Assembly (NCBI GenBank): GCA_036346375.1
Contig: CM070514.1
Span: 13,978,463 to 14,042,462 of the forward strand
Reading direction: 5' to 3'
Length of the DNA stretch: 64,000 nucleotides
DNA from: Guadua angustifolia
Taxonomy: Eukaryota > Streptophyta > Magnoliopsida > Poales > Poaceae
This document shows positions 36,380 through 49,112 of this stretch, piece by piece. The notes below the pieces were generated by a model that was given only the letters and a program-made list of their open reading frames with translations, searched no databases and had not been told where the DNA came from. Positions within the stretch are counted from its first letter, which is position 1. Every line of letters starts with the position of its first letter. Made by a program: the position numbers and the translations under genes.

Positions 36380-37380
36380 AAAGCTATAATATAATTATTT
36401 CTAATCAACAAATATTCTATTAACTAATTACAGCATGCCGCATGGTACACTGCAACATAGTACAGTTTACACACGACTCTATAATCTTGTATAATGGTTT
36501 TGTAACCTCACAAATAACATGTATATTTAAAATATGCTAAAAGTGCAATACAAACAGTTCTAAAATCTTATTCAAGTAATGATCTTTCTAGGGTTTTTAA
36601 AATTTTTGGGTGTCCATGCCGCAACGCCAAATTGGTCCGATGAATTTGCTAATCCACGTGCACATGTTGCATGTGGTCGGAACGCGCAGACGAGAGCTGG
36701 TCGAGACGAGTGGCTGCAGCGGGCACGGAGGCACGCGTCATGTTTCCTTCCTAGTCCTTTTAAATGGGGTATTTTCTATGGCGAATTGAAAAGATAGTAT
36801 TGAACTTTTTGGACAGAAAATTCCACTACCCAATAGAAAAGTATTTTAGGATGAAAAAGCAAAGTTGCGTGGGGCATGTGAGGCTCTTGCTCTCCTCCTT
36901 TCCCATATGCGGAGAATTCAAGCCTGGAATTTTTTGAAGAAATATGTAGAAAGCGCTAGTGTATATGTTGAAGGTTGGCATTAACCTTTGTAGGACCCTC
37001 GATTGCACATGTAAAAGGTGTATATTTTTAAATTTGTTTGGTTAAAAGCTGCCATGTTGAAACACATCTAGTTGGAAGTTGTCCAAATATGTTAGTTAAA
37101 AGTTGTTAAATTGAAAGGTGTATAGTTAAAAGTTGTTTAGTTTGCCAAAATATGTAAGTTTAGTCTTGCTTTAAAGATCTCATTGTAAGAAACATGATGG
37201 TTCAAACAGATCGCTAGTAGCATACTTGCTTTAATTACTAGGTGAACTTTACCTCACACTAAAAAAAATAAAAAAATGTTAGTAGGGGCCACAACCGTTA
37301 ATGAATCGAAACATTTGCTCTGGCAGGATCTTCTACACCGATAAACAGCCTTTTGGTTTGCTAGCTGGTCATAGAAGATC
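36380..37380. other. Intergenic stretch, no gene seen
   Basis: Mostly AT-rich. Near 37,020-37,145 the words agttaaaagttgtt and gttggaagttgt recur at short intervals. No coding sequence recognised. Confidence 0.4.
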
Positions 37381-37384
37381 ATGT

Positions 37385-37895
37385 TGTAGGTGTGGACACA
37401 TCACGACCATTAAGATCCAAATAGTGGCCCCACTTTGTCTGGATTTTTTTGTCAAATTATGAAGCTACCTCTATCACCAACAATAATCCATGTCGAGAGG
37501 TCCACACTCTTTTCTTCGACTATGTAGATAGATCATCTATAGGCTATACCTTATGACTCTTTAGGGTTAGGATAGTGAACCATGGATTTTGGAAGAAATT
37601 TGAAGTTGATTATGATAAAAGCATAGGGAATGTCGGGTTGCAGCATTTTCGCTTTTTGTTTTAGGCAATTTTAGATTTTTTTTCTCAAAATCCATAGTTC
37701 ACTATCCTAGCCTCTGAAGTCATAAGTTGTAGTCTACAAGTGGACCTATCTACATGATCTAAGAAAAAGGGACAACCTCTCTACATAGATTATTGTTGTG
37801 GTAGAATTGGCTTTATATTTTGACAAAACAAAATGTCGTGACAAAGTGGGGCACTATTTGGATCTTTTTAAGTGATGTGGCTATCACATCATCAA
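37385..37895. repeat. Long imperfect inverted repeat (foldback)
   Basis: The left arm (about 37,393-37,605) and right arm (about 37,683-37,888) are inverted copies. Matching blocks include aagatccaaatagtg-ccccactttgtc, caacaataat-atgt-gagaggt, and aggatagtgaac-atggattttg, each found reverse-complemented in the other arm. About 75 bases form the loop. It looks like a non-autonomous foldback or MITE; the transcript would form a long hairpin. Confidence 0.82.
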
Positions 37896-37899
37896 TTTT

Positions 37900-38185
37900 G
37901 TCATGTCATCTATCACATTATCAACTTGATCCCACATGTGAGCAACTTGCAGGGATAGAGCATGTGAGCTTTTACATGCTATGAAAATTTTTAAATAATA
38001 CTTTTTATTAATTTTATAGAATTAATACATCAAAACAAATTACAAAAATAGATCTCTGTAGCCATTTTAAATAGTGACAAAGGCTTTGTTGCCAAATGAA
38101 TGGAAGACTGTTTGCCAAATAGGCATCTATCGTCGAGTAAGCCAATTGCCATTTGAGATAATGATATGGGGTGCCCGATCTTCAT
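37900..38185. other. Intergenic stretch, no gene seen
   Basis: AT-rich, with a small catcatcaatttt / catcaacttgatc repetition. No gene or element end recognised. Confidence 0.35.
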
Positions 38186-38189
38186 GACG

Positions 38190-39310
38190 TAGGATCAATG
38201 ATAACTTTGGATTCATGAACCCTGACGAACACGATAGTGCTAACCACTGTCTTAATATAGCAATCTGTGATAAATGAATTCACCCAAGAACATGCTCATG
38301 ATCTACATCTGTTCAACCACTCAAGAAGTAGACGCATGGTTCTTGCAATCACACGATGAAATAGCAAGAACAACGAAGGTATTTCTAAGAAAATTGTGCA
38401 ATTACCAAAAGGCAATACATAGCATAAACCCAAGAATAAGCTAATGCATAGCATAAACCAGAGAATAAGCAATATTAGCTATCTTAAAAATAACATGGTC
38501 TCCTTAGATAGACATGCAACATTGGCTTATATAGCCCTCCTAAGATATCTAAATATAGGGTTGCACTCAAGAGATAAAAAGAAATTACAACTTTAAACTA
38601 AATTCGGTCATTCAGAAAAACTGCATCTTGTCGGTCAAATTAAAGATAGAACGAAGCTGATTCTGGTCATCTCATAATGGAGTCAAAAAGAGAGCACATT
38701 CCAAGTTTTCAAATAAGTCCAAGAAAGCCACAATCTGAGCCTGTATGTGAGAATTATGGCCTTTTTATATTCGGTTGGTCTAGTATTCCGAATTGCACTC
38801 TTTTGCTCTCTAAATCTAATTTGACCCTATCACTTTCTTTCCTTTCTTCTTTTGTCCTAATTATGCTTGGACCTTGCCTCCTTGTATCTTGGTAAAGTAG
38901 CTTTGCTTCCCACTTGAGCCCATGCATTTCCTCTCTCGGTCCAATTGCACGCAATAGGCCTCGTGGCCCATTAGTTGGTCCATGCTGCCTTGTAGTCCTT
39001 GCAAGTACCTCCTGTCTTTCCTCGTCTCTCGCTGGGTTCCACCATGGTACATTGGTGCAATTTAACTCCAATAAACATTTTTGCAATCGTCATACCTAAC
39101 AACAAGCAACAACCTGTTATTAGGTAGTATATAATTCTCATGTAAATATAGAGATTGCTTAAGGAAAAGATTCATCTGTTGATATTTGATGTGACTTAGA
39201 AATTCTTTCCAGCTAATTAAGATATTGAATCGTAAAGTACTTGATATATGCATATCCGCATCATTCTCCCCTTCTTTAAGAAAAGCTGTCCTCAGCTTTT
39301 GCCTCAACTT
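38190..39310 (-). mobile_element. Gypsy remnant A: end of pol plus LTR, minus strand
   Basis: On the minus strand, 39,300-39,240 encodes LRTAFLKEGENDADMHIS, matching the short acidic C-terminal tail (LRT.....EG..D.D) of plant Ty3/Gypsy polyproteins. Lower coordinates then look like an LTR starting TGTTAGGTATGAC at 39,101. The other LTR end is not clear; sequence down to about 38,190 has LTR-like composition. Protease, RT and integrase are absent. The family differs from the remnant at 39,787-41,470. Confidence 0.45.
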
Positions 39311-39786
39311 TTGATAATTTGAAAATATACTAAACAAAGATGACAATGTGTATACATGGTATATGTATTCATCATTTTTCTTGACATTCCCTTTCAACAT
39401 ATGAGGATATGTAACACAATAATATCCATTGCATGCATATAGTAAATTAACAGTTGCAAACATAGGAAATAATGTATATGCATGATATATATAATTATCA
39501 TCAATTGTCTTATTGTTCTCCATGTTACAATTTGTGTAATTAAACTAGCACATGTATATTCCAATTTATCCACAGCATTCCCCCCACGTCATTCATCTTT
39601 GACTTTTGAAAACTAGTGGGCAAGTGATTATCATGTAGTTTGAAAAAGGTTGTGACAAATAGCTTAATTTAGTCATATGAGCACATGTCATGTTCATAAC
39701 ATCAAACAGAAGTACTGTGGACAAAAAGATTGTAGATGCCTTCCATGCTTCAATTGCGATACTTTGATTATATATATGTGATTGCA

Positions 39787-41470
39787 TGATGCGCACTAGG
39801 TCGGCCCGATCTTCTGATGAGAACGATACGTCGGTTTGATAGTGCACGAAGTAGATGGATCGGCTACTAGCCACGAGATCAGCAACCAAGCAATCGCAAC
39901 GTCACCACACGAGGCGATCAACCGAATCAAAGACTCGATCGATCCTTGTACCTGCTGCAACCGAGAACAAGCAAGAACAAGGTGAGAGCAATTCCTATCC
40001 AATAATCTCAAAGATACAAAGGTGAGGTCCTGTTTCTCGTCACGGGTGGTCTAAGCGACACATGCGAAAACGAGGAGGGACGCACAAGGGTTCTACCAAA
40101 ACACAACAAAATCTAAGCATAGAAGAACGGTGGCGGCCATATATATAGCGGTGGCCAGGAGGTGTAGGGCAGCCAAAACAGCGGTGGCCACCAAAGCCCT
40201 AAGATACATGGGCCATAGGCCCAAAAGTGAGGTGATGCAGCACCCTGAATTTCTGGCCCGTGACATTGTTCCGCATTTTTCTATTGTTTTGTACCGAATT
40301 TGGAAGTGGGGCTGGATCCATTGGAAAGCTTATCTCCTAGGCTTTCAAACGGGTGGTCGCACACTGAAAACAGAGTCCAGGAGCCCGAGTTATGCCCGTT
40401 TGAAGTTGGCATGCTGCTGGATGGCCAAACCGGGCTTTTTGGTATCTTGGGCTTCCATATGGGCCTTCCTTGATGAGTGAGCTATCCTCGGGGTGTGTGC
40501 TTGAGGCCCTTGTCTGTTGATGTGGGCTTGAATAGCTGAGTTTTTGGATTAAGGCCTCTCATGACGAAGATGCAGAAGGCCGATCGTATGTGACAAAGAT
40601 GGAGCAAAGGTCAGAGTCGTTGGAGCTACTGGAGAGGAAGGAGGGCAGCGGTCACACTGATCGTATCCATGTTGGTGATGTCCTTATCATCCTCCCCTTC
40701 TTGAATTGGAGTCGCCCTCGACTCCTCATGATCCTGCAAAAGGTTAGTAACAATAGGAGACAAAGAAACATGTGTTTGCAATGCGATATCAGGGGAGGAC
40801 ACAACCTTATCTAAATGAACTACCTCCTTTATCTTTGTTTCAATCTTTTGTGCGTGGTTAACAATTTCATCACCCTCTTTGCCCTGACTTTTAACTCTGT
40901 TTGCAATAATTTTATTTATTTCAAAGCAGAGTCATTGGTTCCAAAATCATTTTCTTTGTATAATACATAAAGGAATATTGATTGGTTCTACTGCTGTGAA
41001 TAGCTTCTACATCGATAACCATGGTCTTCCTAATAAAAGTGAGCATGTTTCCATGGGTACAACATAGCAATCAACAAAATCATAATATGAACCAATAGAG
41101 AAATTCACTTGCACAGTTTTGTGTTACCTGAATCTTACCACAGGAATTGAACCATTCGATCTCATAAGGTTGTTGAAGTGGAGTTGTGGTCAAGCCAAGC
41201 TTCTCAACCATGTTCTACTTGCGAGGTTGCTACAATTTCCTCCATCTATGATGACTTGTACCCCACGTTCTCGGACAAGAAACTTAGTATGGAATAAGTT
41301 GTTGCGTTGAGTTTGACTAGCATGTGCCAAATGAGCACTAAGTACACGCTACACCTTAGGCTCTTGTAGTCGTCGTCATTGCAAAGACTCAAGTGCACAC
41401 CATCTTGATCATTCTTGCCTATAGGGTCATCAGTGAGGAATAGCAAGAACATTCAGATTGTTATATATTG
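39787..41470 (-). mobile_element. Gypsy remnant B: protease, pol tail and LTR, minus strand
   Basis: Read on the minus strand, three parts remain. The protease region (41,265-41,020) shows IIDGGNCSNLAS, then, after a frameshift, SIGSYYDFVDCYVVPMETC and LLLGRPWL, the signature of plant Gypsy aspartic proteases. The pol C-terminal tail (40,735-40,590) reads EESRATPIQEGEDDKDI. An LTR-like segment runs from about 40,560 or 40,265 (TGTCACGGGCC) down to 39,787. RT, RNase H and integrase have been deleted between 40,900 and 40,740. It is a dead, internally deleted copy. Confidence 0.7.
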
Positions 41471-41474
41471 AGAT

Positions 41475-42185
41475 ACACTTACTATCCTTCTTCTTGGGTG
41501 AGGTAGGCTTCAAATCTTTCTTCGGGTGTGTTCTCATTCTTGGTCGAAGGATAATCCCATGCTCGACCGTCCCACCCTTTGATTTCTGTAGGGACTCAAG
41601 TCAAGTTTTCGCCAGTATTTCTTTTCTCTTTCACAAGAATGGACAATCCTCAATATCATCCTCGTAAGTTGTCTTGCTATGTGAACCTGCCATTGTTAGG
41701 GGCAACAAACAGAGAACTCACAAGAGAATTAGTTCCTATGAACTACTAATATGTGGACAGTGGAGGATCTCACATGCTCAAGCTCACACCAAGTTCTTAC
41801 CTATTCTTACCGTGCAGCTTTTCAAGTTTCAATTGGTGGATGATGGTAATGTGCACTCAGGGGTGATAAAGCGATTGCAAGGTGCTTCTCCTGTGGTTAA
41901 TAGTAGGTGGAGCTTGGATAGGTATAATATGTAGCAAAGGATATACTAGAACCACACTAGCCAAACAAGTTGAAAGAACGCTTAACGGCGGTACTTTGCT
42001 GGTCCTAGGCTAGACCGTACTAGAGACGCGAGCCTAGACACTAATGAAGTCACAGAAATAGCAACCAGAACGACCTCACCACACAAGCAAATAGCTAGGG
42101 CTCCTTTTCCCACCTTTTAGTGCGGCTCTTTTATATGCACTTGCCTTTTCTTATTTTTCTTCCTTCTATATCAAAAGTGGCACAT
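41475..42185. other. Probable Gypsy-derived DNA, not resolved
   Basis: Lies between remnant B's protease and the LTR-like block at 42,190. It may hold the gag and leader of remnant B on the minus strand, but I recognise no domain. Confidence 0.3.
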
Positions 42186-42544
42186 ATGATGAATTACAAC
42201 TCAAACTTTTTTTTCTCGCACGCCATTGGTCAGGTTCCCTCTTGAGCCTTCTGTGGTGACGCCCGTAAACTTCAGACCGGTCCGCCACACGGGATGTCCA
42301 AACCGAGAGTTTAGCAGGTACTAAGTCAAGGCTGGTCCCATACCCAGCACACGTGGTCGTACTGTAGTACTTAAGATTGACAACCACAAGGTTCGGTCCT
42401 TAAAGTTGGAATGGTTCCCACACTGGGCCCACGATGTGTAGAAACACCCGCCAAGCGAACCATCCATTCCAACTAAGCTTTTCAAAACAGCCCAAACCCA
42501 GCTGGTAGCCCCAGCTACACAGAAGTACCCCTTCTTTGAAAACA

Positions 42545-42602
42545 AGCACAGCACAAGTTGACCACTTGTAACAAAGCACAAGCTGACCACTTGTAGCAAC
42601 AA
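42545..42602. repeat. 28-bp tandem repeat
   Basis: gcacaagttgaccacttgta is followed by gcacaagctgaccacttgta 28 bases later. Confidence 0.8.
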
Positions 42603-43554
42603 ACAGTGACCATAACAATAGATGGGTCACACAGATGAAGTAAAACCTATGCTAATAGCAAGGCTAAGCAACATTTGCAGTAGCTAACTAGCAGTGTATA
42701 AGGGTTGTATTACATAACAGAAATAAATAGTACCTACTGTTTACCAAGCAAGGATTAATCAACAAGAATTGAAATAGGAATTTACTAAGCCTATCAACTT
42801 AGCTTCTTAGATTTAAACATAGTAGGCAACTTCAAAATCTAACAATTCATGGGTTGTGACTTAGCGGTTAACATTGACTTGCCTTGACAGGCGCAAACTT
42901 GGCTTCCCTCTGCTGCGGCGTCGACGGCGTCAGACGGACCTAACGCACGAAGACCGAGAGTAAACACAATGCACACACAAATAATGAAAAATGCAATGAT
43001 GCAGATGCACTTGGAAAAATCACAGTACTGGAGGTTAAGCTTTCATAAACTTTTAGAAATTGGTTTCACAATTTTCTGATAAGCAGATTAAAAGATATAA
43101 ATAAACAAGGCTAACTGCTAAAAGAATTAATTTAAAGAAGTCTAGAAATAAATTTGCGGTTCTGGTATTTTAGAAAAATACAGAGAGGTACACTACAATT
43201 TTAGAATCCTAAAGAAATTTATTTCACAATTTTTCAACAAGTATATTTAATCCTGGAAAATAAACAAGGCTAACTAAGCATTTAACCTAATTAATTAAAA
43301 CACAGATTAATATTTACCAAAAGCATTTTACAAAAATTCTAAACTGTAGATTACAATTTTACAAACATTTATAAATTTATTTCACAATTTTTGGATCAGT
43401 AGAAATAAATATACAAAAATAACAAGCTTTGCATATAAATAAGAGGAGTAAAAAGAAGAAAAAAGAAAAGGGCATCCTGCTCTCACTGGTCACGTCAACA
43501 CATGAGTGGACCGAGCAAATGCTGGCGGAGCGGGCGGAGGCAGCCGACCAAAAC

Positions 43555-43650
43555 TTGCTCGGCTCGGCCCGAGCAAAACTCGCTCGGCTCGAGCAAAAAC
43601 TCGCTCGGCTCGAGCAAGTCGCTTCTACCGAAGCGAGACTTGCTTCGGCC
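43555..43650. repeat. Palindromic CTCGGCTCGAGC-type repeat
   Basis: The word aactcgctcggctcgagcaa recurs three times with variation, and agcgagacttgcttcggccgag continues the theme. Each unit is partly self-complementary (gctcgg / ccgagc), so it can form small hairpins. It lies in the GC-rich middle of the Gypsy LTR. Confidence 0.75.
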
Positions 43651-44711
43651 GAGAAGCCGCCCCACGGGGAGGCCATGGGCCGAGGCGGGCATGGTGGGCT
43701 GGTCAAGGTGGCAGTTGGCAAGTGCGCCGGGGAGCAAGAGGAAGGCATGGCGAGAGGGGGATTGAGGGCGGCAGGCTCGGTGGGTTCCACGATGGGCACA
43801 AGCATGGCAAGGCACAGGCGGCACGGGCCAAGGCGTTAATCGGCGGGAAGTGCACAAGGGTGGGTCTGGAGCACCATGAGGGAGAGGAAGGAGGAGAGGC
43901 GGCAGGACAGAGCAGGGTCTCGAGCGGGCAGGGCGACGAGGAGGGCCGAGACGGCGGGTCGGCCAGAGCAGAGGGAAGAAGGGGGGCACGCAGGCCCCCG
44001 GCTTGGAGGGGGAAGGGGAAACGGGAGCTCACCTAGCTCAAGAAGGGGGCGCAGGAGGAGTTGAGCCGAGGAGGAGGAAGGAGGAAGTGGAGGAGGAAGG
44101 AGAGTCATGGTTGCTCTGCTTGCTGCCCGCTAAATGACAGGGAGAAGAGGGGGCAGGGAGCGGGGAGGGCATGGGGGGACAAGGGGTGGTTGGGGAACAA
44201 GGTAGGGGGATAGGGTGGTGCTAGGGGTGAGGGAGGAGGGCCAAGCGTGGGGAGGCGGCCACTCGCAGATGATTTAGGGATATGTCAAAGAAGAAGAAAA
44301 GGGAGGGAGGTGGCTATAGGGCATGGGGAAAAGTGGGTAGGGTAGTTGGGGGCTTTTAGGTATTAGGGAAATTCAAGGGGTAAAATGGGAAAGCTCAATT
44401 GGTCATGACCAGGTGGGACCCACATGTCATGCAAAGGGGAAAATGGAAGAAAGAGAGAGAGAAAGGATGGGCCCACACAAGGAAAGAGCGATTTTGAACC
44501 GGTTTAACCAAATTTAAAAATAAAGTTTGATAAAACGAAGATATTTTAACAAAAATATTTAATTATAATTTTAATACAAGAGCAATATTTCGAAATGGTT
44601 TGGAAAATTTAAAATAGGAGCAGACTCATTTTCAGATTTTAAAATGTCAAAAAACTTTTATGCAATGCAATGCATGCCATGATTTTTATTTTATGAAAAT
44701 GAGGATGTGAT

Positions 44712-46195
44712 GATCGACGCGTCCGTCGGTAGGCAAAAATCGTCAGAACCGCTACTCTACCGTTTTGTACTTGACCGGACAGCGTCCGGTGAATGATCCG
44801 ACGGCATCCAGTGAAGGTAATTTTCGGCTGAATTTCACTATTTGGATTCACTTTGAGCTAAGTCTAATCCCGATCGAGGATCAGTTTGTTTCCATGTGTT
44901 TGTGGATGTTTTGTGGTGTTTGTGGACGCAGGTGATGGGCTCGGTGCAAGTGGCGCGGATAGTTTCTTGGCCAAAGTGGTCATGCCCAGCTTGGAGGCCA
45001 AAAGTGAGTTCGTGGTGAGGGGAGATATCACGACAAAGTACAAGATATCGCGGCGTCTACATATCGCGCTAGTGCTCTAGAAGTGTTGAGGCCATTGGAG
45101 GTGGTCAAGATGCGCTTGGAGATTAGTGCGTGAGTAAACCCGCATGTTTGTGGGCTTGGCGGGTGGCCCAGGGTAAGGCCCAAGTGTGGGCTGGTTGGTG
45201 GCTATAAAAGGACCCCCAAGGGGTTCAAGTGTGCTGCCCTTGAGAGTCTTTAGCCAGCCAAGTGTGTGTTGTGGATGAACCTCTCCTTGTGAGAGTGTTT
45301 TGTTTCCCTATTTGTATTTCTTTTGAAGAAATGAAATAGGCAGTTTGGAAACCTGTTTGGATCTATTGTGTGATGATTTATATCTTGTTTACATCCATTT
45401 TGTGACTGATTTTTGTGCAGCAACTTCTCTCTTCTCTCATCCTCTTCTTCCTCTCTAAGATGATCATAGTTTTGGGCTGATCTTGATTGGTTTGTTTCTC
45501 TGATTTGAGCTGCTATTTGGAGGATAAAAGTACATGGATTAGGGCTCTTTTGAACCTAAGAATCACCCCCTTTAAAGAAGCCAAATAGTCAGCAATCCTT
45601 GATCAAGTTTGAGGTGGATTTGGCTTGACTTTGCTTCAGTTCGTAGTTCTTGCTTGTGCTACTATTTGGGATGGATTCTTGATAGATTAGAGGTTCCTAG
45701 GATCCTCAAAATCACCCCCCAAAAGATCCCAAACAGACAGCATTGTTTTGATCATGTTTTGATCAAGTTTGAGGTTGTTCTTGGTGGTTTGTCACTTCTG
45801 TTTTATGCCACTATTAGAGGGTGTTTTCTTGATAGATTAGGGTATCTTGAGATCCCAAAATCACCCCCTTAAGACACTCTAACAATCTGCACCATTTTCT
45901 TCTTGTTTGACTTATTTCTTGACTGGATCTTAGGTTTTTGTTGCACAGTTTTGATTGCTGTTTAGGAGAGTTTTTCATGATGGATTAGGACCCTCTTGGA
46001 TCCCAAATAAACCCCTCAAAATCTCCTAAACAGCCAGCTGTGGTTTTCCTCTTGGTTTAGTCAAGATCGGCTTGGTCTTCTCAAGTTTTAAGGAAGGGGT
46101 TGGTGGGTTGAATATTCGGAGCAACCATATTTCCCTGAGTGAAAAAGAATCGGCTCCCATTCATCCCCCCTTTGTTCGCCATGGTTGTTTTCACA
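44712..46195 (+). repeat. 5' LTR of SIRE-type Copia, 5' truncated
   Basis: Corresponds to about 57,170-58,654 of the 3' LTR, so the first 0.76 kb is missing. It has tggctataaaagg (TATA-type) near 45,199 and ends in TTTTCACA one base before the primer-binding site. Confidence 0.88.
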
Positions 46196-46265
46196 GTGGT
46201 ATCAGAGCATTGGTTGAGTTTCTAGTTGCTTTAACCGGCTGTAGAAACCTTTCCTGCCGTTCACC

Positions 46266-48518
46266 ATGGCAGATGAGAAGTACTCTACCAAGCCGCCCAT
46301 TTTCTCGGGTTTGGATTTTCCCTTCTGGAAGGCTCGCATGGAATCCTATATCATGGCACAGGGCTTTAACATCTGGCTTAAAGTCAAGAATCCTTATATT
46401 GTGCCTGCAGAGGATGCGATCAATGCCTTGAACCATGGGAACTTTGAGCTTAATGCAAAAGCTCGGAACATCTTGATTCAGGGTCTCTCAAGGAATGAGT
46501 ATGAACATGTTGTTCACCTCAAGTTAGCCCACGAGATCTGGACTACCCTCTCTGCTTTCCATGAGGGGAGAGCTCAGATCAAGGTTGTGAGGCAGGACCA
46601 GCACAAGAGGGAATACAATCGTTTCACTCAAAAGTCGGATGAATCACTGGATGACTGTTTCAGTCGGTTCACCAAGATTTTGAGTAATTTGAGAGCTGTG
46701 GGTACTACCTTTGATGATTCTGACAATGCTCGTCACTTTCTCTCTTCACTTGATTTGCGAGTTTGGGGTGTCAAGGTGACCACGATCCGGCAAGCTGCGG
46801 ATCTGACCAAGTTGACCATGGATGGGCTATATTCCAATCTCAAGACGTACGAGCTTGAGCATCTTTCAGTCCAGCCCGATCCGACTTCTGCTGCTCTTGT
46901 CACCGACCCTACCTTGTCTGCTACTTCTTGTGTGCTTGGTGGTGTTTCCTTGTCAGCACTTGTTAGGCTTTCTGATGAGTATTTTGATGGAGTTCCTGAG
47001 GAGAGTCTAGCCCTTCTAGCCAAGAAATTTTCCAGATCCTACAGGAGAGTGAGTGACCGGAGGAGAGCGTCACTGAGATGCTTCGAGTGTGGTGGCCTTA
47101 ACCACATTTGAGCAGAATGTCTCAAGCTTGGCCGAGGTCCCGGTGGTGCTGCTGCGGAGAACAAGAAGAACCACTACATCAACAAGAACTGCAACCAGAA
47201 GACGGGTGCTGTCGAAGGCAAGAAGCCTCCACCACGTCGGAGCAGACTCCTCAAGAAGGTGCTGGCGGCTTTCGACACCGAGAGCCTGATCGATGAGGAG
47301 GAGCTGGCCGATCGTGACAAGAAGCCCGATGACGAGAACGACGACGACGGCTACGCGGGGATGTGTTTCATGGCCCGCGAGGATAGCAACTCCGACACCG
47401 ACAGTGACTCTGTTCTTGAGGTACCTGATCCCGAGCCTACCTATGATGAACTTCTGGCTGCTTTCGACAAGTTGAGTGGTTTCTTCTATGAGCAAAGAAA
47501 TAAGGCTAGGAATCTTAAGGAGGAAGTAGATTTTCTTACTAGAAAATTGGAACAAAATAAGAATACTCCCTGCTGTACTCCTTCTGATTCTGATGCTTGG
47601 AAGTTATGTGAAAAGACCCTCACTGAGCTGAATGATCTAAGGACCTCCCATGATAGTGTGCAAGATGAATTGAAAATGCTTAAGGACCAGCATGCTAGTG
47701 TGCTTAAGGAGCTTGAAGAGACTAAGGATGCTCTTGCTAGATCTGTTTCTGTTGAGTTGTTTGCCTGTCCTGATCCTGCTGCACATACTTCATCTGTCAC
47801 ACCTAAGGACCCACTTAGCCCAGATGAGGGCTGTAGAGATCTTGCAGCACTTCAGGACACCTCTAGCACAGATAGTTTTCACTCTGCTGTCTGTGAAGAA
47901 TGCTTGTGCTGTAGGTTAGAGAACTTGAAGATAATTGATAAAATTAGTGAACTTGAGCGATCCCTGTCTAAGTGCTCTACTTGTTTGCGATGTGATGTGC
48001 TTGATGGGAACATGGGTAGAACCTTAGAGGATATGAGTCACAAGTTTCAAGGTAGATTAGCTGAAGTTCAAAACTCTGAGTGTCTTCCCTGCAAGTCTCT
48101 CAAAAAGGAGGTTGAGATGCTGAGTGATAAGGTCCGTAGGCTTCAGGGTAAGGACAAGGTTTCAGGTCAGGGTGGCATTTCTGAGTCCTCTTCCCTCTCG
48201 TGTTAGTTTTTCCCTCAGCTTCATCAGGAGTGTGAGTATCTCATGAGCACTCTTGAGAAGTTTGTTGGAGGCAAGAAGAAGCTGAACTTGATCTTGGATC
48301 AGTCCAAGATTTCTCAGGGTAGAGGGCTAGGTTTTGACTGGCTTGATCATATCAAGCGTCACCCCCCTAGAGTTGTCACAGCAGGAGAGGATGGAAGGTT
48401 GGTTGTTGCTTCAGCTGGAGTCCCAGAGAGGACAGTGTTTAGGTCTGCAGGAGTGGTTCAGGACACCACTGTTCAGGAGGTTGCTTCTACTGTAGCTTGT
48501 CCTCCTGACGAGAGATAG
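46266..48518 (+). pseudogene. SIRE-type gag with zinc knuckle and coiled-coil extension
   Basis: One frame runs from ATG 46,266 to 48,518, interrupted only by TGA at 47,109 and TAG at 48,204. The N-terminus (MADEKYSTKPPIFSGLDFPFW) is the usual Copia gag start; the central part is the retrotransposon gag domain. A CCHC zinc knuckle (CFECGGLNHI-AEC) spans 47,082-47,120 and holds the first stop. An acidic linker (EEELADRDKKPDDENDDDG) follows, then a long coiled coil (about 47,450-48,170) with Cys pairs ECLCC, CSTCLRC and ECLPC. Gag packages the RNA in particles; the extension is characteristic of SIRE-type elements. Without the two stops it would exceed 700 residues before the next frame change. 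Confidence 0.88.
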
Positions 48519-49111
48519 TCAGCCTACTCAGAAGGCTACACCCTCAGCAACACAGGGCACAGTCAGGCGTAGGTACTCTTGCACGTACTGTGGTAGAGAT
48601 GGCCACATAGCTGCTTACTGCTACCAGTTGGTAGGGTTTCCCCCACATCAGAAGTCGAGGGGTATTCAGAGTCAGTCTTAGACTCTGGGTGCTCCTAAGG
48701 CTCGTACTGTTCAGAGACAGACAGCTAGGCAGGTTCCTACCACAGAGCACGTCAAACCAGGCTTAGGGTCACAGAGGGTTGCTTACACTGAGCTTGTTAG
48801 GTCAGGACTTGGATCACAAAGAGTTGGATCGACTAGAGCGTTTGACAGGTCTAGGTTTCAGTCGTTCCGTCGTTTTCAGGGTAGTCCTCCATTGCCCTTT
48901 GGAGGCACTCGCCCACGACGTGAGTTTCCATAGGGGAGACGCTGGTCTCTAGCAGGGTTTCACCCAGGTGTTAGTTCACATAGACAGTCTACTCACGTAC
49001 CTGCAGAGTTTGTGCAGGTCGAGTCTGTTGGTCCTATCGGTAGGGTGTCTCAGTTCTGGGTTCCTAGGTCTGTTCTAGTGAGTCCTAGGACTGAGTCCCG
49101 TTTCCCTTCTA
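48511..49111 (+). pseudogene. Second zinc knuckle and gag-pol linker
   Basis: After a frame change near 48,511 a different frame reads CTYCGRDGHIAAYC at 48,571-48,612, a second CCHC zinc knuckle. An Arg-, Gln- and Pro-rich linker follows up to the protease. In-frame TAG stops lie at 48,679 and 48,931. Another frame change near 49,111 leads into the protease frame. Confidence 0.78.
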
Positions 49112-49112
49112 C

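Larger units (their letters stand above)
42190..44708 (-). mobile_element. Gypsy LTR, probably chromovirus/Tekay-like, minus strand
   Basis: Composition and order resemble the long LTR of grass chromovirus-type Gypsy elements read on the minus strand. The start, at about 44,708, reads tcacatcctcattttcataa, followed by an AT-rich leader, a GC-rich middle (43,490-44,300), an AT-rich part and a CT-rich 3' part near 42,900. No gag or pol belongs to it, so it is a solo or truncated LTR. ORFs in the GC-rich middle have no family resemblance. It abuts the broken 5' LTR of the large Copia element. Confidence 0.45.

Noticed and set aside
43377..44036. Overlapping ORFs of 87-176 codons on both strands
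   Set aside because: GC-rich middle of a Gypsy LTR with simple repeats; no conserved domain.
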